Positions 1-6,945 of a stretch of 8,421 nt of DNA are shown here, piece after piece. Every line of letters begins with the position of its first letter. Within the stretch, counting starts at the first letter, position 1. The notes beneath the pieces were generated by a model that ran no database searches, had not been told where the DNA came from, and saw only the letters and a list, made by a program, of their open reading frames with translations. Source of the DNA: Bacteroidota bacterium (GTDB lineage Bacteria; Bacteroidota; Bacteroidia; NS11-12g; UBA955); NCBI GenBank assembly GCA_027488495.1, contig JAIYBO010000202.1:1-8421 (forward strand). The letters are read 5' to 3'. The position numbers and the translations under genes are program-made.

Positions 1-113
1 CTCGTTTTGTGGTAGCTGTTGCCGGCGATATCATGCGCATGCCGGGCTTGCCCAAAGAACCCGCTGCAATGGGCATGGATGTGAAAGACGGTATCATCAC
101 CGGATTGAGCTAA
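1..113 (+). CDS. fhs: Formate--tetrahydrofolate ligase, C-terminal fragment (second copy, 5' end outside window)
   Basis: The frame starting at base 3 encodes 36 residues (RFVVAVAGDI... ending DGIITGLS) and stops at TAA 111-113. They are identical to residues 519-554 of the complete Fhs encoded on the opposite strand at 197-1861. The DNA differs at five third-codon positions (Pro, Gly, Ala, Val and Ile codons), and the stop is TAA here but TGA in the other copy. The rest of this copy lies before the window, so I cannot tell whether it is a full gene, a remnant or an assembly product. If real, it is convergent with the complete fhs and shares its terminator hairpin. Only silent changes means that, if this is a paralogue, both copies are under purifying selection or are recent. 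Confidence 0.8.
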   Translation, partial: RFVVAVAGDIMRMPGLPKEPAAMGMDVKDGIITGLS

Positions 114-130
114 GCGCTAAAACGTAAAAA

Positions 131-179
131 CCATATAAAAAGAGGGCCCCGCAATTTGCGGGGCCCTCTTTTTATATGG
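131..179. terminator. Bidirectional intrinsic terminator between the two convergent fhs tails
   Basis: Two perfectly complementary 24-base arms (131-154 and 156-179) flank a single unpaired T at 155. The core is GAGGGCCCCGC pairing with GCGGGGCCCTC. An A-tract (136-141) lies on the left and a T-tract (169-173) on the right, so either strand gives a GC-rich hairpin followed by a U-run. It starts 17 bases after the plus-strand stop and, read the other way, 17 bases after the minus-strand stop. With a one-base centre, the RNA loop will really be the central few bases of AATTT. It should terminate transcription from both sides. Confidence 0.9.
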
Positions 180-196
180 TCTGTACGTTTTAGCGT

Positions 197-1861
197 TCAG
201 CTCAATCCGGTAATGATACCGTCTTTTACATCCATGCCCATTGCGGCGGGTTCTTTGGGCAAACCAGGCATGCGCATGATATCGCCGGCAACAGCTACCA
301 CAAAACGAGCACCGGCATTCACGATCAACTTCTGAATGGTGATGTTGAAGTTTGTGGCACTGCCCACTTGTTTGGCATTGTCGGTAAATGAGAATTGTGT
401 TTTAGCAATACAAACAGGCCATTCGTTGGCACCCAAGGCATCAATTTCTTTGAGGCTCTTTTTGGCTGCATCGGCCAAGATTACGCCATTGCCACCATAT
501 ACCTTTTGTACAATTTTGTTTAGTTTGTCTGCCACAGAATCTGTGAGTTCATAGGTGTGGTTGATGGGTTTGCTCGGGTATTTTTCTACGATTTCTACCA
601 CTTTGCGCGCCAAATCTGCAGCACCTTCACCGCCTTTGGCAAAGCCTTGGTTTTCGGCATAATGTGCGTTGCGCTCAGAGCACCAACCGCTGATCATTTG
701 CAATTCATCTTCGGTATCGAAGTGGAAACGGTTGAGGGCGACCACAACGGTTTGACCGAATTGCTGGAGGTTGTTAACATGTCGCTCCAAGTTTAGCAAT
801 CCTTTTTGTAAGGCTTCTTTGTTGGGCAATTTGATTTCTTTTTCAGGACAGCCACCGTGAAGTTTTAAGCTCTGGGTGGTTGTCACCAAAACCGTTGCTG
901 CTGGGGTGATACCGGCCGCTCTACATTTGATGTTTAAGAATTTTTCAGCGCCCAAATCTGATCCGAATCCGGCTTCAGTTACAGCGTATTCTCCATGTTG
1001 AAGTGCGGCCCAAGTGGCCATGATGCTGTTACATCCGTGGGCGATGTTGGCGAAAGGACCGCCATGCACGAAAGAAGCACCACCTTCGAGGGTTTGCACG
1101 AGGTTTGGTTTGATGGCGTCTTTCAACAAGATGAGAATGGCACCGGTGGCACCCAAATCTTTCATGGTGAAGGGCGTGCCATCGTATTTGTAACCCAAGA
1201 GTATCGAATCGATGCGATTGCGCAGGTCTTCCAATCCCGTGCTCAAGCAAAGAATTGCCATGATTTCAGAAGCGGGGGTAATATCAAATCCGGTCTCGGA
1301 GGGAATGCCGTTGGCCGATCCACCCATACCGGTGTTGATCATGCGCAAGCTGCGGTCATTGACATCGAGTACTCTGCGCCACAATATTTTTTTCAGGCCA
1401 TTCGCTGTGCCTTGGTTGTTGTATTGATAATTATCGAGCAGTGCTGCAATGGTATTGTTTGCCGAAGTAATGGCGTGGAAATCACCGGTGAAGTGCAGGT
1501 TGATGTCTTCCATAGGCAGTACTTGAGAGTACCCGCCTCCGGCTGCGCCGCCTTTCATACCAAAACAAGGGCCGAGTGAAGGTTCACGCAAGGCCACGAT
1601 GGCCTTTTTGCCGATGTGGTTTAATCCTTGAGCCAATGCCACCGATGTGGTGGTTTTACCGCTCCCGCTTTTGTTGGGGGTTGTGGCTGTTACCAAGATG
1701 AGCTTGCCTTGTGCGATTCGATCTTGGTTGGGGGTGAAGTCTATCTTGGCTTTGTACTTGCCGTATTGTTCGAGGATGTCTGGGTTGATGTTGTTTTCTG
1801 TAGCAATCGTTTCGATGCGCTTCAACTGGGCCTGTTGGGCAATTTCAATATCGGTGAGCAT
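197..1861 (-). CDS. fhs: Formate--tetrahydrofolate ligase (10-formyl-THF synthetase)
   Basis: A cytosolic one-carbon enzyme that joins formate to tetrahydrofolate with ATP, giving 10-formyl-THF for purine synthesis and fMet-tRNA, or running in reverse. The 554 residues match the usual bacterial length of about 555. A P-loop-type ATP site is visible at about residues 61-71 (TPNKSGSGKTT). It is followed by the family-typical REPSLGPCFGMKGGAAGGG stretch (about 92-110) and the MEDINLHFTGDFHA segment (about 117-130). The C-terminus (MPGLPKEPAAMGMDVKDGIITGLS region) is intact. The ATG at 1859-1861 gives the expected N-terminus; only a weak promoter-like TATATTTA lies just upstream on this strand. 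The gene stands alone, back to back with the T9SS protein gene, and ends at a shared hairpin. The oddity is the mirrored second fhs tail at 1-113. Confidence 0.97.
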   Translation of the reverse strand: MLTDIEIAQQAQLKRIETIATENNINPDILEQYGKYKAKIDFTPNQDRIAQGKLILVTATTPNKSGSGKTTTSVALAQGLNHIGKKAIVALREPSLGPCFGMKGGAAGGGYSQVLPMEDINLHFTGDFHAITSANNTIAALLDNYQYNNQGTANGLKKILWRRVLDVNDRSLRMINTGMGGSANGIPSETGFDITPASEIMAILCLSTGLEDLRNRIDSILLGYKYDGTPFTMKDLGATGAILILLKDAIKPNLVQTLEGGASFVHGGPFANIAHGCNSIMATWAALQHGEYAVTEAGFGSDLGAEKFLNIKCRAAGITPAATVLVTTTQSLKLHGGCPEKEIKLPNKEALQKGLLNLERHVNNLQQFGQTVVVALNRFHFDTEDELQMISGWCSERNAHYAENQGFAKGGEGAADLARKVVEIVEKYPSKPINHTYELTDSVADKLNKIVQKVYGGNGVILADAAKKSLKEIDALGANEWPVCIAKTQFSFTDNAKQVGSATNFNITIQKLIVNAGARFVVAVAGDIMRMPGLPKEPAAMGMDVKDGIITGLS

Positions 1862-2061
1862 AGTGTTTTGTGCGGTAAATATAGGAAAACATTGCGATGA
1901 ACTAATTCTGCGACAATGAATTTTGTAATTGTTTACTTGGGGTTATCGAATTGTGACGCAATCGTGGGTTTGTTAAATCACAGGTGATATTGTGGTTATG
2001 TAAATGCAAACCTTTGTTGATTCAAGGGAAACTTTACGGCACTTGCTTTGCGGACAACTCT
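1862..2061. promoter_or_regulatory. Divergent intergenic region between fhs and the T9SS protein gene
   Basis: About 200 AT-rich bases that must hold promoters for both genes. No exact Bacteroidota TAnnTTTG box is present. One-mismatch candidates for the rightward gene are GAATTTTG (1918-1925), AACCTTTG (2009-2016) and TTGCTTTG (2043-2050); the last has a TTG 23 bases upstream (2017-2019) that could be a -33 element. For fhs, TATATTTA lies shortly upstream of the ATG on the minus strand. A small dyad ATCAC-AG-GTGAT sits at 1977-1988. None of these is decisive. Confidence 0.35.
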
Positions 2062-4464
2062 ATGAAAAAAATAACATTTATCGCACTCCTTGCTGCAACG
2101 AGTGCATTGTCGGCTCAAGTCATCGAAAAGGTGAACTATGTGGGTGCATTGCACCGTGATGCTTCTAAGGATTGGACCAAAGGTTGGACCGAATGGAATC
2201 CAAAGAATGCCAGTTATGCTTCGGTTACAGATACTGTAACATTGAACGATGCAAGTAGCATCAAGAAAATTACTAGCACTGTTACTCTCGATGCAAAAAC
2301 TGTGTATTTGTTGAGAAGTATGTTGGTGGTAGAAAGCGGTGGAAAGTTGGTAATCCCTGCGGGTACTGTAATCCGTGGTGAAGCGAATTTGGCTGCTACG
2401 CCTAAGAACTATGCAACCATCGTGGTTGAGCGTGGTGGAATGATTGATATTCAAGGTACAAATACCAAACCTGTAGTAATGACTTCATCAAAAGCTGCTG
2501 GATCTAGAGATCGCGGTGATTGGGGTGGTTTGGTGATTTGCGGTAAGGCTGTGAACAACCAAGGTTCTGATGTTCAGTTGGAAGGTTTTAACAACGTTTC
2601 TGTGAACAACGCTTTGGGTAAGTTTGGTGGTACGGATGACAAAGACAATTCTGGTAGCATTAAATATGTGCGTATCGAATTTGCTGGTTTGGCTTTCGAA
2701 CCAAACAAAGAGGTGAACTCTTTGACCATGGGTTCTGTAGGTTCAGGTACTACCATCGAAGGTGTACAAACTTCTTTTGGTAACGATGATGCTTTTGAAT
2801 GGTTTGGTGGTACTGTAAACTGTAAGAAGATTGTATCTTATAAAACCACTGACGATGATTTCGATACAGATTTTGGTTACCGTGGAACGGTTCAGTTTGG
2901 TATTGCCGTTCGCGACACCAACTACTACGATTTGTCTTGGAATGCAACTTCAGGTGCATCTACATCTGAAACTTTTGAAAGTGATAACGATGCTGCCGGT
3001 TCTGGTAAAACACCTTACACTGCTGCAATATTCTCAAACATCACCTGCGTAGGTCCTGTGTCTTTGGATAAAACATACAACGACTTAACTGCAACTCAAA
3101 AAGGTGCTTTCCGTAGAGGTGCTCGTATCCGTCGTAACAGCCGTTTGAGCATTGTGAATTCAATTTTCATTGGATACCGTAACTTTATCATGTTTGATGG
3201 TGACAGTACCATCGTTGCTGCTGGTGTGAAGTCTAGCACTATCAGCGAAAAGGGTAACTTGTTCCGCAATAACTACATCGCGAATACTGCTGCTGCCGCT
3301 GCCGCTGGTACAACGAACACTGGTCTTGCTGAAGTAGATTCTAAAAATACACCATCTGCATTGGACGCTTGGATTAAGTTGAGTGGAAATGCGAACATGG
3401 TTGATAAAGCCAAGTATAGCACCGGTTTGATTTTGGTTGATCCTAAAAATGCTACCGCTCCTGATTTCCGTCCAGTTTCTACCAACACTGATTTGATTGG
3501 TAGCAGTGACTATTCTGCCACTTTGTTGAACAGCATTGGAACTTATGCCGCATGTGATAACATTTCTACTGATGCTGCTTCAGTTACAGTAAAATCTGGT
3601 AGTGACGCTTCTTTCTTCGTTACATTCCCCGATATTGATGCAACTTACAATTGGCAGTTGAACAAAGGTGCCGGTTTTGCTTCTGTTACGAACGGTGCAA
3701 CCTACGCTGGTGCCAACAATGATACTTTAACAGTAAAGTCTGTAACCATGAGCAACAACGGTGAATTGTATCGTTGTTTGGTGAACACTCGTTGGTGTAA
3801 AGATACCAGTGCATCTGCCAAATTGACTACTTTGTTCAAGGCATGTACTTTGATCACAACCCAGCCTAGCAATGCAAGTCAAACCATTGGTTCAGACGCC
3901 AAATTCTCTGTAGCCGTGAACGATACTGCTGCTAAATTTGCTTGGCACACTGATTTGGATTTGGGTATGCAACAGTTGCCTACTGCAAACGCCAAATACG
4001 TGGGTGCTAATACCAAGAGTTTGACAGTAAAATCGGTTGCCTTGAAGAACCACCAACAGTCGGTGAAGGTGATTGCATTTACAAACGTTTGTATCGATAC
4101 TTCAAACACTGTAAAGATTGCTATCGTTGATTCTTGTATCGCTTTCAAGAGCGTGAAGGTTACCGATACTTTGTTGGTCCGTTTCTCTGTGAAAGTGAGC
4201 AGTTTGGATAAAGGTCAGTTGATCAAAGTGTATCCCAACCCAGCACAAAACCAATTGACAATCGACAATGGTAACTACAGCGACTTCGCTGGTTACACTG
4301 TAAATGTTTACAACAGTGTTGGTGCCGTTGTTTATACCCAAGCCATCAATCAGCAAGTGTATACCATCGATTTGAAATCATGGTCTTCTATAGGTGTATA
4401 TCGCATGGAATTGACTGATAAGTCGGGTGCTAAAATTGCGGTGAAAACGATCGTATTAAACTAA
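2062..4464 (+). CDS. T9SS-secreted surface protein with beta-helix-like region, two Ig-like repeats and type A sorting domain
   Basis: Predicted 800-residue exported protein. I take the ATG at 2062 because it opens a clean signal peptide, MKKITFIALLAATSALSA, before Gln19; the frame stays open back to an ATG at 1984, but that extension would put non-signal sequence first. Residues about 94-275 hold the repetitive, Gly/Asp-rich pattern of a Bacteroidota family (VIPAGTVIRGEA, GDWGGLVICG, SIKYVRIEFAGLAF, DDAFEWFGGT, DDDFDTDFGYRG) that looks like a right-handed parallel beta-helix. Two Ig-like repeats follow at about 497-590 and 595-690, sharing YxGANxxxLTVKSV at the same place, about 98 residues apart. 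Residues about 720-800 (KVYPNPAQNQLTIDN... IGVYRMEL... IVLN) are a T9SS type A sorting domain, so the product should be secreted across the outer membrane and anchored or released. Codons favour GGT, GCT, CGT and AAC, suggesting high expression. The ligand or substrate is unknown. A seven-Ala run is encoded near 3289-3309. Confidence 0.9.
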   Translation: MKKITFIALLAATSALSAQVIEKVNYVGALHRDASKDWTKGWTEWNPKNASYASVTDTVTLNDASSIKKITSTVTLDAKTVYLLRSMLVVESGGKLVIPAGTVIRGEANLAATPKNYATIVVERGGMIDIQGTNTKPVVMTSSKAAGSRDRGDWGGLVICGKAVNNQGSDVQLEGFNNVSVNNALGKFGGTDDKDNSGSIKYVRIEFAGLAFEPNKEVNSLTMGSVGSGTTIEGVQTSFGNDDAFEWFGGTVNCKKIVSYKTTDDDFDTDFGYRGTVQFGIAVRDTNYYDLSWNATSGASTSETFESDNDAAGSGKTPYTAAIFSNITCVGPVSLDKTYNDLTATQKGAFRRGARIRRNSRLSIVNSIFIGYRNFIMFDGDSTIVAAGVKSSTISEKGNLFRNNYIANTAAAAAAGTTNTGLAEVDSKNTPSALDAWIKLSGNANMVDKAKYSTGLILVDPKNATAPDFRPVSTNTDLIGSSDYSATLLNSIGTYAACDNISTDAASVTVKSGSDASFFVTFPDIDATYNWQLNKGAGFASVTNGATYAGANNDTLTVKSVTMSNNGELYRCLVNTRWCKDTSASAKLTTLFKACTLITTQPSNASQTIGSDAKFSVAVNDTAAKFAWHTDLDLGMQQLPTANAKYVGANTKSLTVKSVALKNHQQSVKVIAFTNVCIDTSNTVKIAIVDSCIAFKSVKVTDTLLVRFSVKVSSLDKGQLIKVYPNPAQNQLTIDNGNYSDFAGYTVNVYNSVGAVVYTQAINQQVYTIDLKSWSSIGVYRMELTDKSGAKIAVKTIVLN

Positions 4465-4487
4465 TTCAGTTTAATTATTCACAATTG

Positions 4488-4516
4488 GGGCACCGAGAGG
4501 TGCCCTTTTTGTTTTT
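4488..4516 (+). terminator. Intrinsic terminator after the T9SS protein gene
   Basis: A perfect 7-bp stem, GGGCACC (4488-4494) with GGTGCCC (4499-4505), closes a GAGA (GNRA-type) tetraloop. It is followed by TTTTTGTTTTT (4506-4516). It begins 23 bases after the stop codon and insulates the downstream HMG-CoA synthase-like gene. Confidence 0.93.
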
Positions 4517-4556
4517 ATATGGGATATGTGAAGGGATTGGTCGATTCGAATATTAA

Positions 4557-4593
4557 GTGTCAAAATGACACCAACTTTATTGTCATAACTTTG
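4557..4593 (+). promoter_or_regulatory. Predicted promoter with overlapping dyad for the HMG-CoA synthase-like gene
   Basis: TAACTTTG at 4586-4593 is an exact match to the Bacteroidota -7 box TAnnTTTG and would place the transcript start about 14 bases before the ATG at 4613. The -33 position carries no clear TTG but is covered by a perfect dyad, GTGTCA-AAA-TGACAC (4557-4571). A third TGTCA half-site at 4581-4585 directly abuts the -7 box. The layout suggests a regulator that overlaps or replaces the -33 contact; which regulator is unknown. Confidence 0.55.
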
Positions 4594-4612
4594 TTACATT
4601 CACAATCAAGGT

Positions 4613-6046
4613 ATGAAAAACATCGGGATCGACGCTATTGCTTACAGTGTGCCATCGCACCAACTTCCCATTGCGGCGTTGGCCGAGGCAAGGGGTATTG
4701 CCTATGCTAAACTCAATGTGGGTTTGGGATTAGAGTCTATGGCGGTGTGTGCGCCCGAGGAAACCGTAGATCGTTTGGCGGCGGATGCCATCGCAAAGTT
4801 GATTCAACAAAATGGCATCAATCCTCGTGATGTTGGCAAGATGTATTTGGGAACTGAATCGGCGTTAGACGGGGCAAAACCCACCATGACTTATGCGTTG
4901 AATCATGCGGAGCAGGCATTGGGTGTTGAGGGAGAAAATGTATTTCAAAACACCGATGTGGTGGATATGACGTTTGCTTGTATCGCGGCATTTGATGCGA
5001 TGTTGTTGTGTGCCGACTGGATTCGCTGTGCGCCCGGTGCGGGTAGAATGGCGATTGTGGTTGGGGCGGATATTGCGAAATATGATTTGGAATCGAGCGG
5101 TGAATATACCCAAGGAGCTGGTGCCGTGGCGATTTTATTGAAGGAAGATCCGCGCATCATGGTGTTGGGCGAAACCGTGGGTGTTGGGATGAAGAGCGAA
5201 ATGGATTTTTATAAGCCTTTGCGGGTGTTCGATAAATTGCAAGCGTTGAAAGATGCCGCGTCGCTGCTGGGAGTTGCTGTGAGTGAGCATGAATTGCAAG
5301 CCAAAATTGCGGAGGCCGAGGCCCGTCGAGCATCAAACATCGCACAGAATCCTACACAGCTGAATGTGGATGCGGATCAAACGCTGTGGTCAATACCGGG
5401 TAAATCGCTGAAGGTGAATCGCACCGAGCCGGTTTTTGATGGTTATTTTTCGAATGAATGTTATCGATCGCGCTTGGAGGAGGCCATTGCGCATTACGCA
5501 GAACAGGTGCCGGGTTGGCAGGTGAGCGACTGGGAGACATGGATTTTTCACCAGCCGTATGCGTTTCAAGGACGTAGGATGTCGGTCCGCTTCTGGATGC
5601 AATCTGTCTTAAAACCTTTGATGTTACAGGGCGATGCGGTGAATTGGATTGAGATGGGGTTGGCGGTATTGGCGGATAAGTCGTGGGATGCGGTTGAAGG
5701 CGATGCGGATTTGGAGAAGGTGATTGCGAAGAGTGCGGCTTACAAGGCGTTTGTGGCCAAGGCGATTGCTCCAGGTGAGCGGGCTTCTGCGCAGTTGGGG
5801 AACTTATATACCGGATCGGTGTTGATGAGTTTGTGTTCGGTTTTGGCCGATGCGCATGAGCGGGGGTTGAATTTGGCCAATCGCAGAGCGGGATTTTTTG
5901 CTTATGGATCGGGCAGTAAGGGGAAAGTGGTTGAGGGAAGGTTTGTGGCGGGTTGCGAGTTGAGTATTGCGGCCACGTCGTTGTTTGGCGATTTATCGTC
6001 GCGCAAGGGAATTGATTTTGACACCTACGTGCGTTGGCACGCTTGA
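4613..6046 (+). CDS. Hydroxymethylglutaryl-CoA synthase family protein (long form)
   Basis: A thiolase-fold enzyme expected to condense an acyl-CoA such as acetoacetyl-CoA with acetyl-CoA through a Cys-bound acyl intermediate. Family marks along the 477 residues are the N-terminal GIDAIAYSVP; YLGTES with catalytic Glu82; FACIAAF with nucleophile Cys123; GADIAKYDLESSGEYTQGAGAVAIL (about 151-175); FDGYFSNECY (275-284); WIFHQPY with catalytic His313; LGNLYTGS with Asn397; and YGSG (431-434). It is longer than typical bacterial MvaS (about 380-390). One helical, Ala/Glu-rich insertion lies at about 204-270. Extra sequence at about 335-392 resembles the longer eukaryotic HMG-CoA synthases. No other mevalonate gene is visible nearby, so a role in isoprenoids, branched-chain acid metabolism or something else is open. 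It is transcribed towards the decarboxylase gene with 38 bases between stops and no evident terminator hairpin. Confidence 0.85.
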   Translation: MKNIGIDAIAYSVPSHQLPIAALAEARGIAYAKLNVGLGLESMAVCAPEETVDRLAADAIAKLIQQNGINPRDVGKMYLGTESALDGAKPTMTYALNHAEQALGVEGENVFQNTDVVDMTFACIAAFDAMLLCADWIRCAPGAGRMAIVVGADIAKYDLESSGEYTQGAGAVAILLKEDPRIMVLGETVGVGMKSEMDFYKPLRVFDKLQALKDAASLLGVAVSEHELQAKIAEAEARRASNIAQNPTQLNVDADQTLWSIPGKSLKVNRTEPVFDGYFSNECYRSRLEEAIAHYAEQVPGWQVSDWETWIFHQPYAFQGRRMSVRFWMQSVLKPLMLQGDAVNWIEMGLAVLADKSWDAVEGDADLEKVIAKSAAYKAFVAKAIAPGERASAQLGNLYTGSVLMSLCSVLADAHERGLNLANRRAGFFAYGSGSKGKVVEGRFVAGCELSIAATSLFGDLSSRKGIDFDTYVRWHA

Positions 6047-6084
6047 TGTTTTGGGGCGTTAGAGTGTTTGCGTTGGCTATTTGT

Positions 6085-6849
6085 TTAGCGGAACGAAACG
6101 GTGGCGGTGCCTAGGGTTGCTACTTCTGCTGAAGCGGTTTGATCGGCTTGGATGAATTCCGCGTTGGTGGCGGCACCGGCCATGATGTACATGCCTTTTT
6201 TGATGGGTTCGCCGTATTTGGCTGCCAATCGAGTGGCGGCGGCTAGACTTTTCCAAGGGTTGTTCATGATGTCATTGGATGAACCTTCTGCCACTGTGTT
6301 CTCATCGATGCGCAATTGCATGTTGAGGTTGTTGAGTGATTCGGTTACGGGCATCCAATCGCCCACTGTGAATCCGATGGAGGAGCAGTTGTCGGCCACC
6401 ACATCTTCCAGGGAAAATTTGAAGTTTTGGTAGCGAGAATCGATGATTTCGATGGCTGCGGCAACGGCGTCTACGTATTCAATGACTTCGGTTTCATTGA
6501 GTTCTCCGGGGATGTCTTTGGCGATGCGGAAGCAGATTTCGGGTTCCACGCGGGGGTGGATATACTGGCTTCGGGAAGTGGTGTTGTTGTTGGGGATGAG
6601 CATGGCAGAGGTTAATCGGCCCCAGATGAGGTCATGCACACCCATTTGTTGCATTTTGGCTTCTGAGGTGAAACCCATTTTGAGTCCGATCAAGGTTTCG
6701 CCTTCGTTCAATCGCAATTGAATGAGTTCTTTTTGCACTTCATAGGCCTGGTCTAGCGTCAATGATTGTTCGAGGCTAATTTGGGTGATGGGTTTGGCCT
6801 GGTGTGCGGCTTGGTGCAGCGATTGGGCGATTTCTTGAATGTTTGCCAT
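6085..6849 (-). CDS. dmpH: 4-oxalocrotonate decarboxylase (2-oxo-3-hexenedioate decarboxylase)
   Basis: Member of the fumarylacetoacetase-like hydratase/decarboxylase family. It is expected to decarboxylate 2-oxo-3-hexenedioate (4-oxalocrotonate) to 2-oxopent-4-enoate in the lower meta-cleavage or 2-aminomuconate pathway, normally in complex with the hydratase. The GLKMGFTSEAKMQQMGV segment, IHPRVEPEICF and IEIIDSRYQNFKF followed by VVADN fit the decarboxylase (DmpH/XylI/NbaG) branch better than the hydratase branch. Predicted metal ligands are Glu102, Glu104 and Glu134 (numbered from the ATG). I start at the ATG read from 6849 (MANIQEIA, 254 residues), the family's usual length. An in-frame TTG six codons upstream lies inside the predicted -7 box and is unlikely to be translated. 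The gene is divergent from its paralogue, the hydratase, and convergent with the HMG-CoA synthase-like gene. Confidence 0.88.
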   Translation of the reverse strand: MANIQEIAQSLHQAAHQAKPITQISLEQSLTLDQAYEVQKELIQLRLNEGETLIGLKMGFTSEAKMQQMGVHDLIWGRLTSAMLIPNNNTTSRSQYIHPRVEPEICFRIAKDIPGELNETEVIEYVDAVAAAIEIIDSRYQNFKFSLEDVVADNCSSIGFTVGDWMPVTESLNNLNMQLRIDENTVAEGSSNDIMNNPWKSLAAATRLAAKYGEPIKKGMYIMAGAATNAEFIQADQTASAEVATLGTATVSFR

Positions 6850-6864
6850 GGCGATGTAATACTG

Positions 6865-6872
6865 CAAAGGTA
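6865..6872 (-). promoter_or_regulatory. Predicted -7 box for the decarboxylase gene
   Basis: Read on the minus strand this is TACCTTTG, an exact TAnnTTTG match, 15 bases before the ATG at 6849. That gives a short leader of about 10 bases. No good TTG -33 element lies at the standard distance. Confidence 0.6.
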
Positions 6873-6888
6873 AGGTTGAGCGAATTGA

Positions 6889-6904
6889 ACTATTGGGAAA
6901 TAGT
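6889..6904. promoter_or_regulatory. Candidate operator dyad in the divergent promoter region
   Basis: ACTATT-GGGA-AATAGT is a 16-base dyad with perfect 6-base arms. It sits almost exactly midway between the two TACCTTTG boxes (centre 6896.5 against a midpoint of 6898.5), where the -33 contacts of both promoters should fall. A dimeric regulator here could control both transcripts. The protein is unknown. Confidence 0.45.
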
Positions 6905-6924
6905 CAGAAATAAATCTCAGTAAC

Positions 6925-6932
6925 TACCTTTG
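6925..6932 (+). promoter_or_regulatory. Predicted -7 box for the hydratase-dehydrogenase operon
   Basis: TACCTTTG, identical to the box driving the divergent decarboxylase gene. Only four bases separate it from the first possible ATG (6937) and 13 from the second (6946). It therefore bears on the choice of start and on whether the transcript has any leader. Confidence 0.6.
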
Positions 6933-6945
6933 AAGGATGATTTCG

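Larger units (their letters stand above)
1..309. repeat. Imperfect inverted repeat centred on the terminator (arms 1-154 and 156-309)
   Basis: Position p on the left pairs with position 310-p on the right without any gap, right up to the window edge. I count 9 mismatches in 154 positions: five silent changes in the coding part, one in the stop codon, and three in the 3' untranslated part. The symmetry centre is the centre of the terminator hairpin (base 155). The repeat covers the 3' ends of both fhs copies and probably continues upstream of the window. Confidence 0.95.

Noticed and set aside
995..1579. 194-codon open frame on the plus strand inside fhs
   Set aside because: It lies wholly antisense to the strongly supported fhs coding sequence, has no family-like motifs, and its length is explained by the codon pattern of the opposite strand.
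1984..2061. N-terminal extension of the T9SS protein from the ATG at 1984
   Set aside because: The extension (MILWLCKCKPLL...) is not a signal peptide, whereas the ATG at 2062 opens directly onto one.
3289..3309. GCT/GCC-rich run as a possible phase-variable simple repeat
   Set aside because: It mixes GCT and GCC codons and encodes a short Ala linker. The repeat is too short and impure, and an indel of three would keep the frame.
4519..4710. 63-codon open frame spanning the promoter and start of the HMG-CoA synthase-like gene
   Set aside because: It overlaps the real gene in another frame, resembles nothing known, and its upstream half covers the predicted promoter and dyad.
6047..6084. Possible terminator between the convergent HMG-CoA synthase-like and decarboxylase genes
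   Set aside because: No stem of useful length followed by a T-run could be found in these 38 bases on either strand.
6850..6867. TTG start extending the decarboxylase by six residues
   Set aside because: The TTG lies inside the predicted -7 promoter box, and the downstream ATG at 6849 gives the normal family N-terminus.
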